DNA from: Streptomyces sp. NBC_00670
GTDB lineage: Bacteria; Actinomycetota; Actinomycetes; Streptomycetales; Streptomycetaceae
Direction: 5' to 3'
Length of the DNA stretch: 64,000 bases
Assembly: GCF_036226765.1 (NCBI RefSeq)
Contig: NZ_CP109017.1
Coordinates: forward strand, 6,573,001 to 6,637,000
The notes below the pieces were generated by a model. That model saw only the letters and a list, made by a program, of their open reading frames with translations. It was not told the DNA's origin and made no database searches. Shown piece after piece: positions 43,627-51,512 of the stretch. The stretch's first letter is position 1, and each line of letters starts with the position of its first letter. The position numbers and the translations under genes were made by a program.

Positions 43627-45138
43627 ATGCGCAAAACAGTGGCGTTCGTCGGTGCCGCGGTTCTGACCGCGACGGTCGCCGCCTGCGGTGGCGGCGGCGG
43701 GGCGGCGGGCGGGGACAGCACGCTGACGCTCGGCGAGTCGGTCACGGCGACGCCGTGGGACCTCGCCGATGCCAGCATCGGCCCGGAGGCCCAGTACTAC
43801 CAGCCGGTCTACGACACCCTGATCCGGCTGGACACCAAGGGGAAGGCCACCCCCAACCTGGCCACGTCGTGGTCGTACGACAAGAGCCGGACCACCCTGA
43901 CGCTGAAGCTGCGCGAGGGAATCAAGTTCACCGACGGCACCGCCGTCGACGCCGACGCGGTGAAGAAGAGCCTGACGCACACCAGGAGCGGCTCGGGCAC
44001 GGCCGCCGGGCAGATCCAGGACATCAGTGGTGTCGATGTCGTCGACGAGCACACCGTGGCCATCAGGCTCAGCCATCCCAGCGCGTCCCTGGTGCCGGCG
44101 CTCGGCCAGGTCTCGGGCATGATCGCGAGTCCCAAGGCGCTGGACGACCCCAAGACCCCCGTCGGTTCCGGCCCGTACAGGCTGGACACGGCGGCCACCA
44201 CCGTCGGCACCACCTACACCTACACGCGCAACGCCGACTACTGGAACGCCAAGGCCTTCCCGTACGACACGATCGTCATCAAGTACCTCTCGGACCAGAC
44301 CGCGCGCAACAACGCGCTCATGTCCGGCCAGCTCGATGGCGCCACCCTGAACCTCAACCGGGTCAAGACCGTCAAGTCCCGTGGCCTGAACGTGCAGACC
44401 TACCAGCCCGGCGACATCGAGGGGCTGTACATCTGGGACCGTGCCGGGAAGATCGTGCCCGCCCTCGGCAAGTTGAAGGTGCGCCAGGCGCTCAACCACG
44501 CCTTCGACAAGAAGGCCATCATCAAGGCGTCCAAGACCGGCCTCGGCACCCCGACCGCGCAGCTCTTCGCCAAGAACGAGGAGGGCTACGCGGCGGACCT
44601 GGACGACACCTACTCCTACGACCCGGACAAGGCCAGGAAGCTGCTGGCGGAGGCCGGGTACCCGAACGGCTTCTCCGTCACGATCCCGGACATGTCCTCG
44701 ATCTTCCCGCAGGAACAAGCGGCGCTGACCCAGTCCCTGAAGGACATCGGCATCAAGGTCACCCTGGACAACCTGCCCAGCAACCAGATCTTCAGCAGCC
44801 TGCTGGCCGGCAAGTACGCGATGTCCTACTTCAAGCTGGGCGCGACCACCTCCTGGGACAAGGTCCAGCTTCAGCTGCCGAAGAACTCCACCTGGAACCC
44901 CTTCAAGTACGACGACCCGAAGGTCGACGGCCTCCTCACGCGTATCGGCGAGGCGAGTGACGACGACCAGCGGGCCGAGCTCTTCCAGAAACTCAACACC
45001 TACGTCGTCGACCAGGCCTGGAACGCCCCCTGGAACGTCATGGTCAACGCCTACGCCACTGCCAAGGACGTCAAGGTCACCCCGCAGCCGGGCGCCCAGT
45101 ACCCCCCGATCTACAACTTCGAGCCGGCGGCCGGGTAA
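43627..45138 (+). CDS. ABC transporter substrate-binding lipoprotein, family 5 (peptide/opine/glycoside)
   Basis: A 503 aa SBP_bac_5 lipoprotein: lipobox VAAC at Cys20, then a long two-lobed receptor (PVYDTLIRLD, LREGIKFTDG and the NADYW signature near residue 200). Family 5 receptors bind peptides, opines, nickel or plant glycosides. Here the neighbours argue for a conjugated plant compound. ATG 43627 lies behind GGAGAG. It leads the ABC operon and the genes that follow without a break. Confidence 0.92.
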   Translation: MRKTVAFVGAAVLTATVAACGGGGGAAGGDSTLTLGESVTATPWDLADASIGPEAQYYQPVYDTLIRLDTKGKATPNLATSWSYDKSRTTLTLKLREGIKFTDGTAVDADAVKKSLTHTRSGSGTAAGQIQDISGVDVVDEHTVAIRLSHPSASLVPALGQVSGMIASPKALDDPKTPVGSGPYRLDTAATTVGTTYTYTRNADYWNAKAFPYDTIVIKYLSDQTARNNALMSGQLDGATLNLNRVKTVKSRGLNVQTYQPGDIEGLYIWDRAGKIVPALGKLKVRQALNHAFDKKAIIKASKTGLGTPTAQLFAKNEEGYAADLDDTYSYDPDKARKLLAEAGYPNGFSVTIPDMSSIFPQEQAALTQSLKDIGIKVTLDNLPSNQIFSSLLAGKYAMSYFKLGATTSWDKVQLQLPKNSTWNPFKYDDPKVDGLLTRIGEASDDDQRAELFQKLNTYVVDQAWNAPWNVMVNAYATAKDVKVTPQPGAQYPPIYNFEPAAG

Positions 45139-45177
45139 CCACCGCCCCGATCCGACACGCGGAAGGAGGAATCGACC

Positions 45178-46119
45178 GTGCTCGTCTTCTTGTTCCGGCG
45201 CATCGCCGCCGGCGCCGTCCTGGTGGTCGTCGTGGCCACCGCGACGTTCCTGATGCTCAGCCTCACCGGCACCGACGTGGCCCGCAACATCCTGGGCGAG
45301 ACCGCCACCCGGGACGCGGTGACCGCCAAGAGCCAGGAACTCGGTCTGGACCAACCCCTCGCCGAGCGGTACTGGCACTGGGTGCAGCACGCCGTCCAGG
45401 GCGATCTGGGGACCTCGTGGTTCACCGGCGACTCGGTGAACCAGTCCCTGACGGACACCCTTCCGGTCACCCTCTCCGTGGTGCTCGCGGGCCTGCTGAT
45501 CGCCGCGGTGCTCAGTGTGCTGCTCGGCACCGCCGCCGCCCTGCGCGGCGGCTGGGTGGACCGCCTCGTGCAGATCGGGGCGGTGCTCGGCACGGCGGTT
45601 CCCAGTTTCCTCATCGCCCTGGTCCTCGCGGTCACCCTGGCGGTCCGGCTCGGCTGGCTCCCGGCCACCGGTTACGTCGCCATGGACGTCTCCGGCATCG
45701 ACTGGCTCCGCTCCATCACCCTGCCGGCCGTCTCCCTGGCCGTCGGCGCGACCGCGGCCACCGCCATGCAGGTGCGCGGCGCGCTGGTCGACGTCCTGCG
45801 GGCCGACTTCGTACGCACCCTGCGCAGCCGCGGCCTCAACACTCGCAGCGTCGTGTTCCGGCACGCGCTGCGCAACGCGGCCCCGCCCGCGCTGACCGTC
45901 CTCGCCCTGCAGTTCATCGGGCTGATCGGCGGCGCCGTCGTGGTCGAGAAGGTGTTCGGCCTGCCCGGTATCGGCACCCTCGCCAACTCCGCCGCCGTCC
46001 GCGGCGATGCGCCCGTGCTGCTCGGCACCGTCGTGGTCACCGTCGTCATCGTCGTCGCCGTCAACCTGCTGCTGGACATCGCGTACGGCTGGCTCAACCC
46101 CAAGGTGCGTGTCTCATGA
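45178..46119 (+). CDS. ABC transporter permease, DppB-like
   Basis: A 313 aa permease with six predicted helices, an N-terminal FRRIAAG, the DppB-type long extracytoplasmic loop (about 30-95), and the EAA-like stretch RADFVRTLRSRGL near 220. GTG 45178 follows GGAAGGAGG by seven bases. The stop overlaps the next start (ATGA). Confidence 0.93.
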   Translation: MLVFLFRRIAAGAVLVVVVATATFLMLSLTGTDVARNILGETATRDAVTAKSQELGLDQPLAERYWHWVQHAVQGDLGTSWFTGDSVNQSLTDTLPVTLSVVLAGLLIAAVLSVLLGTAAALRGGWVDRLVQIGAVLGTAVPSFLIALVLAVTLAVRLGWLPATGYVAMDVSGIDWLRSITLPAVSLAVGATAATAMQVRGALVDVLRADFVRTLRSRGLNTRSVVFRHALRNAAPPALTVLALQFIGLIGGAVVVEKVFGLPGIGTLANSAAVRGDAPVLLGTVVVTVVIVVAVNLLLDIAYGWLNPKVRVS

Positions 46120-47897
46120 CCACTGCGGAGCCCACCGCCCCGGCCCCCGCGGCGCCCGCCCGCACGGGCCTGCTGCGCCGCACACTGCGCGACCCGCTCG
46201 CCCTGGTCTGCCTGGCCGTGCTGGGCCTGGTGGTCCTGGCCGGTCTCGCGGCGCCGCTGCTCACCGGCCAGGCACCCGACGAGAGCGTCATGGCCGACAC
46301 GCTGGCGCCGATGTCCGGCGCCCATCCGCTCGGCGGCGACGGCGTCGGCCGGGACGTGCTGTCCCGGCTGCTGTACGGCGGCCGCACCAGCCTCCTCGGC
46401 GGAACCGTCGCCGTCCTCGTCGCCTTCGCCGTCGGCGCGCCCCTCGGACTGATCAGCGGCTTCTACCGGGGCTGGTTCGACGCGGTGGCCGGCTGGATCG
46501 TCAACGTCATCATGGCCGTGCCCGCGATCATCGTGATGCTGGTGGTCATGGCGGCCGTCTCGCAGGACCTCAACATCGCCATGATCGTCCTCGGTGTGAT
46601 CATGGCACCGATGGTCTTCCGGCTGATCCGCGCCTCGGTCCTCGCGGTCCGCGAGGAGCTGTACGTCGACGCCGCGCGGGTCTCCGGACTCGGCGACCTC
46701 CGCATCATGCGCCGGCACATCACGCCCGTGGTGGTCGGGCCGTCCGTCATTCAGGCGACCCAGGTGTTCGCCGTCGCCATCGGCATCCAGGCGGGGCTCG
46801 CCTTCCTCGGCCTCGGCAAGGCCTCCCAGGCCAGCTGGGGTGCCATGCTCAACGACGCCTTCACCAACGTCTACAACGCGCCCATGCTGCTGGTGTGGCC
46901 CGGCGTCGCCATGGGCCTGACCATCCTCGCCGCCAGCCTGCTGGGCAACGCCGTGCGCGACGCCCTCGGCACCGCCCCGCCCCGGGCCGTCAGGCGTCGC
47001 GGACCCGCCACGCGGACGGCCCCGACGGCGGTCCCCGCCGCCGAGGTACCCGCGGGCCGGCTGCTCACCGTCGCCGGACTGCGGGTCTCCTACGGCGAGA
47101 AGACGGTCGTGAACGGCGTCGACCTCACCGTCGACCGCGGGGAGGTGCTCGGCCTGGTCGGCGAGTCCGGCTCCGGCAAGAGCCAGACCGCGTTCTCCGT
47201 CCTCGGCCTGCTGCCCGACGAGGCGCGGGTCGCGGCGGAGCGGCTCGTCTTCGACGGCGAGGAACTGCTGACCCTCGACCTGCCGGCGCTGAACGCCCTG
47301 CGCGGCGCGGGAATCGGCTACATCCCGCAGGAACCCATGTCCAACCTGGACCCCTGCTTCCGCATCGGCTCCCAGCTCGTGGAACCCATGCGCAAGCACC
47401 TCGGGCTGTCCCGGGCCGAGGCCCGCACCAAGGCTCTCGCCCTGCTGGCCCGGGTCGGCATCCCCGACCCCGAGCGGGTCTTCCGGTCCTACCCCCACCA
47501 GGTGTCCGGCGGCATGGCCCAGCGCGTCCTCATCGCCGGCGCCGTCTCCTGCGACCCGCGGCTGCTGATCGCGGACGAGCCGACCACCGCGCTCGACGTC
47601 ACCGTCCAGGCCGAGGTGCTCGACCTCATGCGCTCGCTCCAGGAGGAGCGGGGAATGGGCATGATCATCGTCACGCACGACTTCGGTGTCGTGGCCGACA
47701 TCTGCGACCGGGTCGCGGTGATGCAGAAGGGCCGGACCGTGGAGACGGCACCCGCCCGGGACGTCTTCGCCGCGCCCGGCCACGAGTACACCCGCATGCT
47801 CCTGGACTCCACTCTCGAGGGCGGACCCGCCCGCGGCCCGCTGCGCGCTTCCCGCCGGAGCCCCGAGGCCCAGACCTTCAAGGAGGTGACGTCGTGA
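46116..47897 (+). CDS. Fused ABC permease (DppC-like) and ATPase (DppD-like)
   Basis: A 593 aa fusion. Residues about 1-290 are a DppC-type permease (six helices; ELYVDAARVSGL near 185). An Arg/Pro/Ala linker of about 30 residues follows, then a DppD-type ATPase with Walker A GESGSGKS near 347, Q loop, signature VSGGMAQR near 460 and Walker B LLIADEPTTALD near 483. The two are usually separate genes; no stop or start codon interrupts the frame. Overlaps on both sides (ATGA, GTGA) show it is a natural operon member rather than an assembly error. Confidence 0.92.
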   Translation: MTTAEPTAPAPAAPARTGLLRRTLRDPLALVCLAVLGLVVLAGLAAPLLTGQAPDESVMADTLAPMSGAHPLGGDGVGRDVLSRLLYGGRTSLLGGTVAVLVAFAVGAPLGLISGFYRGWFDAVAGWIVNVIMAVPAIIVMLVVMAAVSQDLNIAMIVLGVIMAPMVFRLIRASVLAVREELYVDAARVSGLGDLRIMRRHITPVVVGPSVIQATQVFAVAIGIQAGLAFLGLGKASQASWGAMLNDAFTNVYNAPMLLVWPGVAMGLTILAASLLGNAVRDALGTAPPRAVRRRGPATRTAPTAVPAAEVPAGRLLTVAGLRVSYGEKTVVNGVDLTVDRGEVLGLVGESGSGKSQTAFSVLGLLPDEARVAAERLVFDGEELLTLDLPALNALRGAGIGYIPQEPMSNLDPCFRIGSQLVEPMRKHLGLSRAEARTKALALLARVGIPDPERVFRSYPHQVSGGMAQRVLIAGAVSCDPRLLIADEPTTALDVTVQAEVLDLMRSLQEERGMGMIIVTHDFGVVADICDRVAVMQKGRTVETAPARDVFAAPGHEYTRMLLDSTLEGGPARGPLRASRRSPEAQTFKEVTS

Positions 47898-48739
47898 CGT
47901 CGAAGGCGTCCGGCGCCTCGCCGCTGCTCGAACTCGACGACGTCGTCGTGGAATACCCGGCCAAGGGCCGTGGCAAGAAGCCCTTCCGCGTCCTGCACGG
48001 CGTCTCCCTGTCCATCGCCCCGGGCGAGACGCTCGGCCTGGTCGGCGAGTCCGGTTCCGGCAAGACCACACTCGGCCGGGCCGTCCTCGGTCTCGCCCCC
48101 GTCACCGGTGGCGAGGTCCGGTACGGAGGCCGGCCGGTCTCCGGGCTCGGCAAGCGGGAGAGGCGTGCCCTCAGCAAGGACATCCAGGTGGTCTTCCAGG
48201 ACCCCTACACGTCCCTCAACCCGGCCATGACGGTGCTCGACATCCTCACTGAGCCGCTGCTGGTCACGGGCGTCGCGCGGGCCGAGGCCGAGGACCGCGT
48301 GCGGAAGCTGCTCGACTACGTCCACCTCCCGCAGGACGCCGCCCAGCGGCTGCCCCGCGAGTTCTCCGGCGGACAGCGCCAGCGCGTCGCCATCGCCCGC
48401 GCCCTGTGCCGGGAGCCGAAGCTGATCGTCTGCGACGAGCCGGTCAGCGCTCTGGACCTCACCACACAGGCCCGAGTCCTGGACCTCTTCATCGAGATCC
48501 AGGAGGCGACGGGGGTCGCGTACCTCTTCGTCACCCACGACCTGTCCGTCGTGCGGCACATCAGCCATCGTGTCGCCGTGCTCTACCGCGGCGACGTCGT
48601 GGAGACCGGCGACGCCGTCCAGGTCACCGAGCGCCCGCGGCACGCCTACACCAAGAAGCTGCTGCTCGCCGCCCCTGTACCGGACCCGGAGCGGCAGGCC
48701 GCCCGCCGCGCCGAACGATTGCGGCAGGCCGCCCCGTGA
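47894..48739 (+). CDS. ABC transporter ATPase, DppF/OppF-like
   Basis: A 281 aa ATPase: Walker A GESGSGKT near residue 54, Q loop VVFQDPYTSLNP near 100, signature FSGGQRQR near 158, Walker B LIVCDEPVSALD near 178, and the oligopeptide-type C-terminal extension ending RHAYTKKLL. It pairs with the fused ATPase. GTG 47894 overlaps the upstream stop (GTGA). Confidence 0.93.
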   Translation: MTSKASGASPLLELDDVVVEYPAKGRGKKPFRVLHGVSLSIAPGETLGLVGESGSGKTTLGRAVLGLAPVTGGEVRYGGRPVSGLGKRERRALSKDIQVVFQDPYTSLNPAMTVLDILTEPLLVTGVARAEAEDRVRKLLDYVHLPQDAAQRLPREFSGGQRQRVAIARALCREPKLIVCDEPVSALDLTTQARVLDLFIEIQEATGVAYLFVTHDLSVVRHISHRVAVLYRGDVVETGDAVQVTERPRHAYTKKLLLAAPVPDPERQAARRAERLRQAAP

Positions 48740-49167
48740 CCGCCGGTGTCGAGGAGACCGTGACCCGCTACCTCGCCCTGTGCGACGTGCCCACCCGGGG
48801 CGACGGCGACCTGGGGGACCTGTTCACCGAGGACGCCGTCTGGGAGGGCGGCGGTGACGCGTACGCCGAGAAGTTCGGGCGCACCGAGGGCCGTACGGCG
48901 ATCGTCGCGATGCTCGCCGAGTACCTGCCGCCCCACCCGCACTTCCGTGCCAACGTCCACCTGCTGTTCCCCGGCACGGTCGACACCGACGGCACGACGG
49001 CGCGGGGCAGCTGGCCCATGCAGCAGCTCTCCCGTTACGAGTCCGGCTCGGCGGAGGTCATGGTCGCCCGGCTCGACGTGACCTTCCGACTGGACGACGA
49101 CCACCCTCGCATCTCGGCGTTCCGCACCGAACGCCTCTTCTGCGCACCCCTGACGGAGGAGCGATGA
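48736..49167 (+). CDS. SnoaL/NTF2-like protein (possible IacI)
   Basis: A 143 aa cone-shaped alpha+beta protein of the SnoaL-like/NTF2 superfamily (TRYLALCD, LFTEDAVWEGGG, GRTAIVAML). The iac clusters of proteobacteria contain a similar small protein called IacI, so this may be its counterpart. That rests on fold and linkage, not on residue identity. GTG 48736 overlaps the ATPase stop (GTGA) and its own end overlaps the next gene. Confidence 0.78.
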   Translation: MTAGVEETVTRYLALCDVPTRGDGDLGDLFTEDAVWEGGGDAYAEKFGRTEGRTAIVAMLAEYLPPHPHFRANVHLLFPGTVDTDGTTARGSWPMQQLSRYESGSAEVMVARLDVTFRLDDDHPRISAFRTERLFCAPLTEER

Positions 49168-49424
49168 CCGACCGTACGATGCTCCTGACCTGCTACGCCG
49201 ACACCCACCGCTACGGCTGGCACCACGTCGACCTGTTCACCCACGACCACCTGGGCCGGGAGGTCAACTGGGTGCACTGGACGGTCGACGAGGACGGGCC
49301 CCGAGGCGCCGACCGGGCGACCGCCCGGGTCGAACCCACCCTGCGCCGCACCACCGAGTGGCATCACGGGGTGAGCGCCGACGGCAGCGAGTACTGGACC
49401 GCGCAGGCCGCCTGGGCCGGCTGA
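49164..49424 (+). CDS. Hypothetical protein, 86 aa
   Basis: A small soluble protein rich in Trp, His and charged residues (YGWHHVDLF, NWVHWTVDED, TEWHHGV). It has no family I can name. ATGA overlap upstream and a one-base gap to the response regulator gene downstream show it is translated with the operon. The many aromatic and His residues would fit ligand or metal binding. Confidence 0.7.
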   Translation: MTDRTMLLTCYADTHRYGWHHVDLFTHDHLGREVNWVHWTVDEDGPRGADRATARVEPTLRRTTEWHHGVSADGSEYWTAQAAWAG

Positions 49425-49425
49425 C

Positions 49426-50028
49426 ATGTGCCTCGTCCACATCCTCGACGACGACGAGGAGTTGAGCGAGTCCCTCGCCTGGCTCCTCGGATCGGTCGGC
49501 ATCCGCTCGGAACGCCACCACGACGCACGGGAGTTCCTGCGGTCCTACGACCGCGGGCGGCCCGCCTGCCTCGTCCTCGACGTGCGGATGCCCGAACTGA
49601 GCGGCTTCGACGTGCAGCACCTGCTCAACGAGACGGGCGCGCCGCTGCCGGTGATCTTCGTATCCGCGCACGGCGACATCCGGATGTCCGTGCGCGCGAT
49701 GCAGAACGGCGCCGTCGACTTCCTGGAGAAGCCCTACGACCCGCAGCACATGCTGGACGTGGTGCAGACCGCACGGCGCACGGCCCGGGACTGCTTCGCA
49801 CGCCGGGCGGAACAGCGTGTACTGCGCTCCCGACTGGACGAACTCACCGCACGTGAGCAGGAGGTGCTACGCCTGTCCGTGGAGGGAGTCTCCAACAAGC
49901 AGATCGCCTCACGGCTCGGCATCAGCACGAAGACCGTCGACGTGCACCGCGCCCGCATCCGGGAGAAGACCGGCGCCGAGAGCATCCCGGTACTCGTGAG
50001 GGACGTGCTCAGGCTGGAGCGCCCATGA
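49426..50028 (+). CDS. FixJ/LuxR-family response regulator
   Basis: A 200 aa regulator: receiver domain with Asp52 (VLDVRMP), Lys in LEKPYD near 104, and a LuxR-type helix-turn-helix (SNKQIASRLGISTKTVDVHR, about 152-171). The FixJ/NodW subtype is frequent in proteobacteria and unusual in Streptomyces, where NarL-type pairs dominate. It is coupled to the kinase gene by ATGA and presumably activates the island when its inducer is present. Confidence 0.93.
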   Translation: MCLVHILDDDEELSESLAWLLGSVGIRSERHHDAREFLRSYDRGRPACLVLDVRMPELSGFDVQHLLNETGAPLPVIFVSAHGDIRMSVRAMQNGAVDFLEKPYDPQHMLDVVQTARRTARDCFARRAEQRVLRSRLDELTAREQEVLRLSVEGVSNKQIASRLGISTKTVDVHRARIREKTGAESIPVLVRDVLRLERP

Positions 50029-51512
50029 GGGACGCGGCAACGGGTGTCCCCCCGCAAGGAACGGCTCCGGACGATTTTCGGGAGCTGCTCCAGGCCCTCG
50101 AGTACTGCGTCCTGCTGCACGACGCCCGCACCTTCGAGATCCTGTGGGCCAACCGCGCCGCATGCGACGTCCTCGGCCGGACCGTGGACGAGCTGAGACC
50201 GCTCAAAGCACCCGACATGAGCCGGAACGTGCTCCAGTACGGCCGCGCCTTCGGTCACCGCTGGCTCGGCCGGGCCGTCGAGCACGGCGTCAGCGCCACC
50301 GAGTGGTGCTATCGCGCGAAGACAGGCGAGGAGATCCTCACCGAAGCGGTGGCCACGCGCGTCGAACTCTCCGACCGCACCGTCGTGATGGTCCAGTTCA
50401 GGGACATCGCCGACGAGAAGGCGGTCCGACGCGACCTGCACCGCACGGAGAGCCGGCTGCGGGCCCTGCTCGGCAGCCTGGCCGAGGGCATCGTCGTCCT
50501 CGGCGACGCCGACCGGGTGCTCTTCGCCAGCGAGTCCGCGGCCCGGCTACTGGGTCGTGACCCGACCGGCGACGACTTCGCGGCCTACTGCTGCGACACT
50601 CCCGTACCCGACCGGGAGGGTCGCTACCGGTTCGCCGCACCCGATGGCGAACCGCGCTGGTACGCCGCCACCTTCCAGCACATCGACACCGAGGGCGATC
50701 TCAGCGGCCGGATGCTGCTGTTCTACGACATCACGGACCGGGTCCACGCCGAGGAGCGGCACCGGCGCGACACCCAGCGACTGGACCACCTCGCCCGCTA
50801 CAACGCCATGGGAGACATGGCGATGGCGATCGCCCACGAGGTGAGCCAGCCACTGGCCGCCGCCTACAACTTCGTCGAAGGGGCCCGCGGCAGGCTCGGC
50901 GAGCGAGACCGGGACGGTGACGAGTCCGTGTCCTGGGGACTGGACAACGCCGTCCGGCAGATCGAGCGTGCCCGGCGCATCCTGGGCAGCCTGCGGCAGT
51001 ACGTCGGCAGGCTGGAACAGGCGGAGCGGCTCACCGACCTCAACGACATCGTGCGCGACTGCGCCTACTTCATCGAACTGCGCGCCCGGCAGCACCGCGT
51101 CCGTGTCGGGTTCGACCTCGATCCCGCGCCGCTCCCCGTGTGCTGCGAGAACGTGCTCATCGGACAGGTCGTGATGAACCTGGCCTTCAACGCGGTGGAC
51201 GAGATGGCCCGGTGGCCCGCCGAGGAGGGCGCGGTCCTGGTCACCACCGGACGCGGCGCGGACGGTCACGCCGAACTCGCCGTGCACGACCAGGGCCACG
51301 GTCCGCCGCCCGACGAGGGCGTCTTCGACGGTGTCTTCACCTCCAAGGCCAACGGCAGCGGCATCGGACTCGCCCTGAGCCACCGCATCATCACCCGTCA
51401 CGGCGGCCGTATCGGGGTGCGCCCCAACCAGCCGCGCGGAGCTGTCTTCCACTTCGCGCTCCCGACGGTGCCCGGGCCGGCCGCAGCGCCGGCCGGAAAC
51501 GGAAACACATGA
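50025..51512 (+). CDS. Soluble PAS-domain sensor histidine kinase, FixL-like
   Basis: A 495 aa kinase without transmembrane segments. Two PAS domains (about 20-135 and 140-245) could bind an aromatic ligand or cofactor. The HisKA box is AIAHEVSQPLAAAYNF (His about 271), followed by HATPase N box NLAFNAVDEM and G box GSGIGLALSHRI. The HEVSQPLAA type of H-box is that of FixL/TodS-like kinases. It lacks the heme-PAS signature as far as I can see. A cytoplasmic sensor suits a substrate that is detected after import. Confidence 0.92.
   Translation: MRDAATGVPPQGTAPDDFRELLQALEYCVLLHDARTFEILWANRAACDVLGRTVDELRPLKAPDMSRNVLQYGRAFGHRWLGRAVEHGVSATEWCYRAKTGEEILTEAVATRVELSDRTVVMVQFRDIADEKAVRRDLHRTESRLRALLGSLAEGIVVLGDADRVLFASESAARLLGRDPTGDDFAAYCCDTPVPDREGRYRFAAPDGEPRWYAATFQHIDTEGDLSGRMLLFYDITDRVHAEERHRRDTQRLDHLARYNAMGDMAMAIAHEVSQPLAAAYNFVEGARGRLGERDRDGDESVSWGLDNAVRQIERARRILGSLRQYVGRLEQAERLTDLNDIVRDCAYFIELRARQHRVRVGFDLDPAPLPVCCENVLIGQVVMNLAFNAVDEMARWPAEEGAVLVTTGRGADGHAELAVHDQGHGPPPDEGVFDGVFTSKANGSGIGLALSHRIITRHGGRIGVRPNQPRGAVFHFALPTVPGPAAAPAGNGNT

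Noticed and set aside
42568..45864. Minus-strand frame of 1098 codons across the dehydrogenase and transporter genes
   Set aside because: It is a GC-bias shadow: Gly/Val/Asp-rich composition, no domain, and opposite to several coupled real genes.
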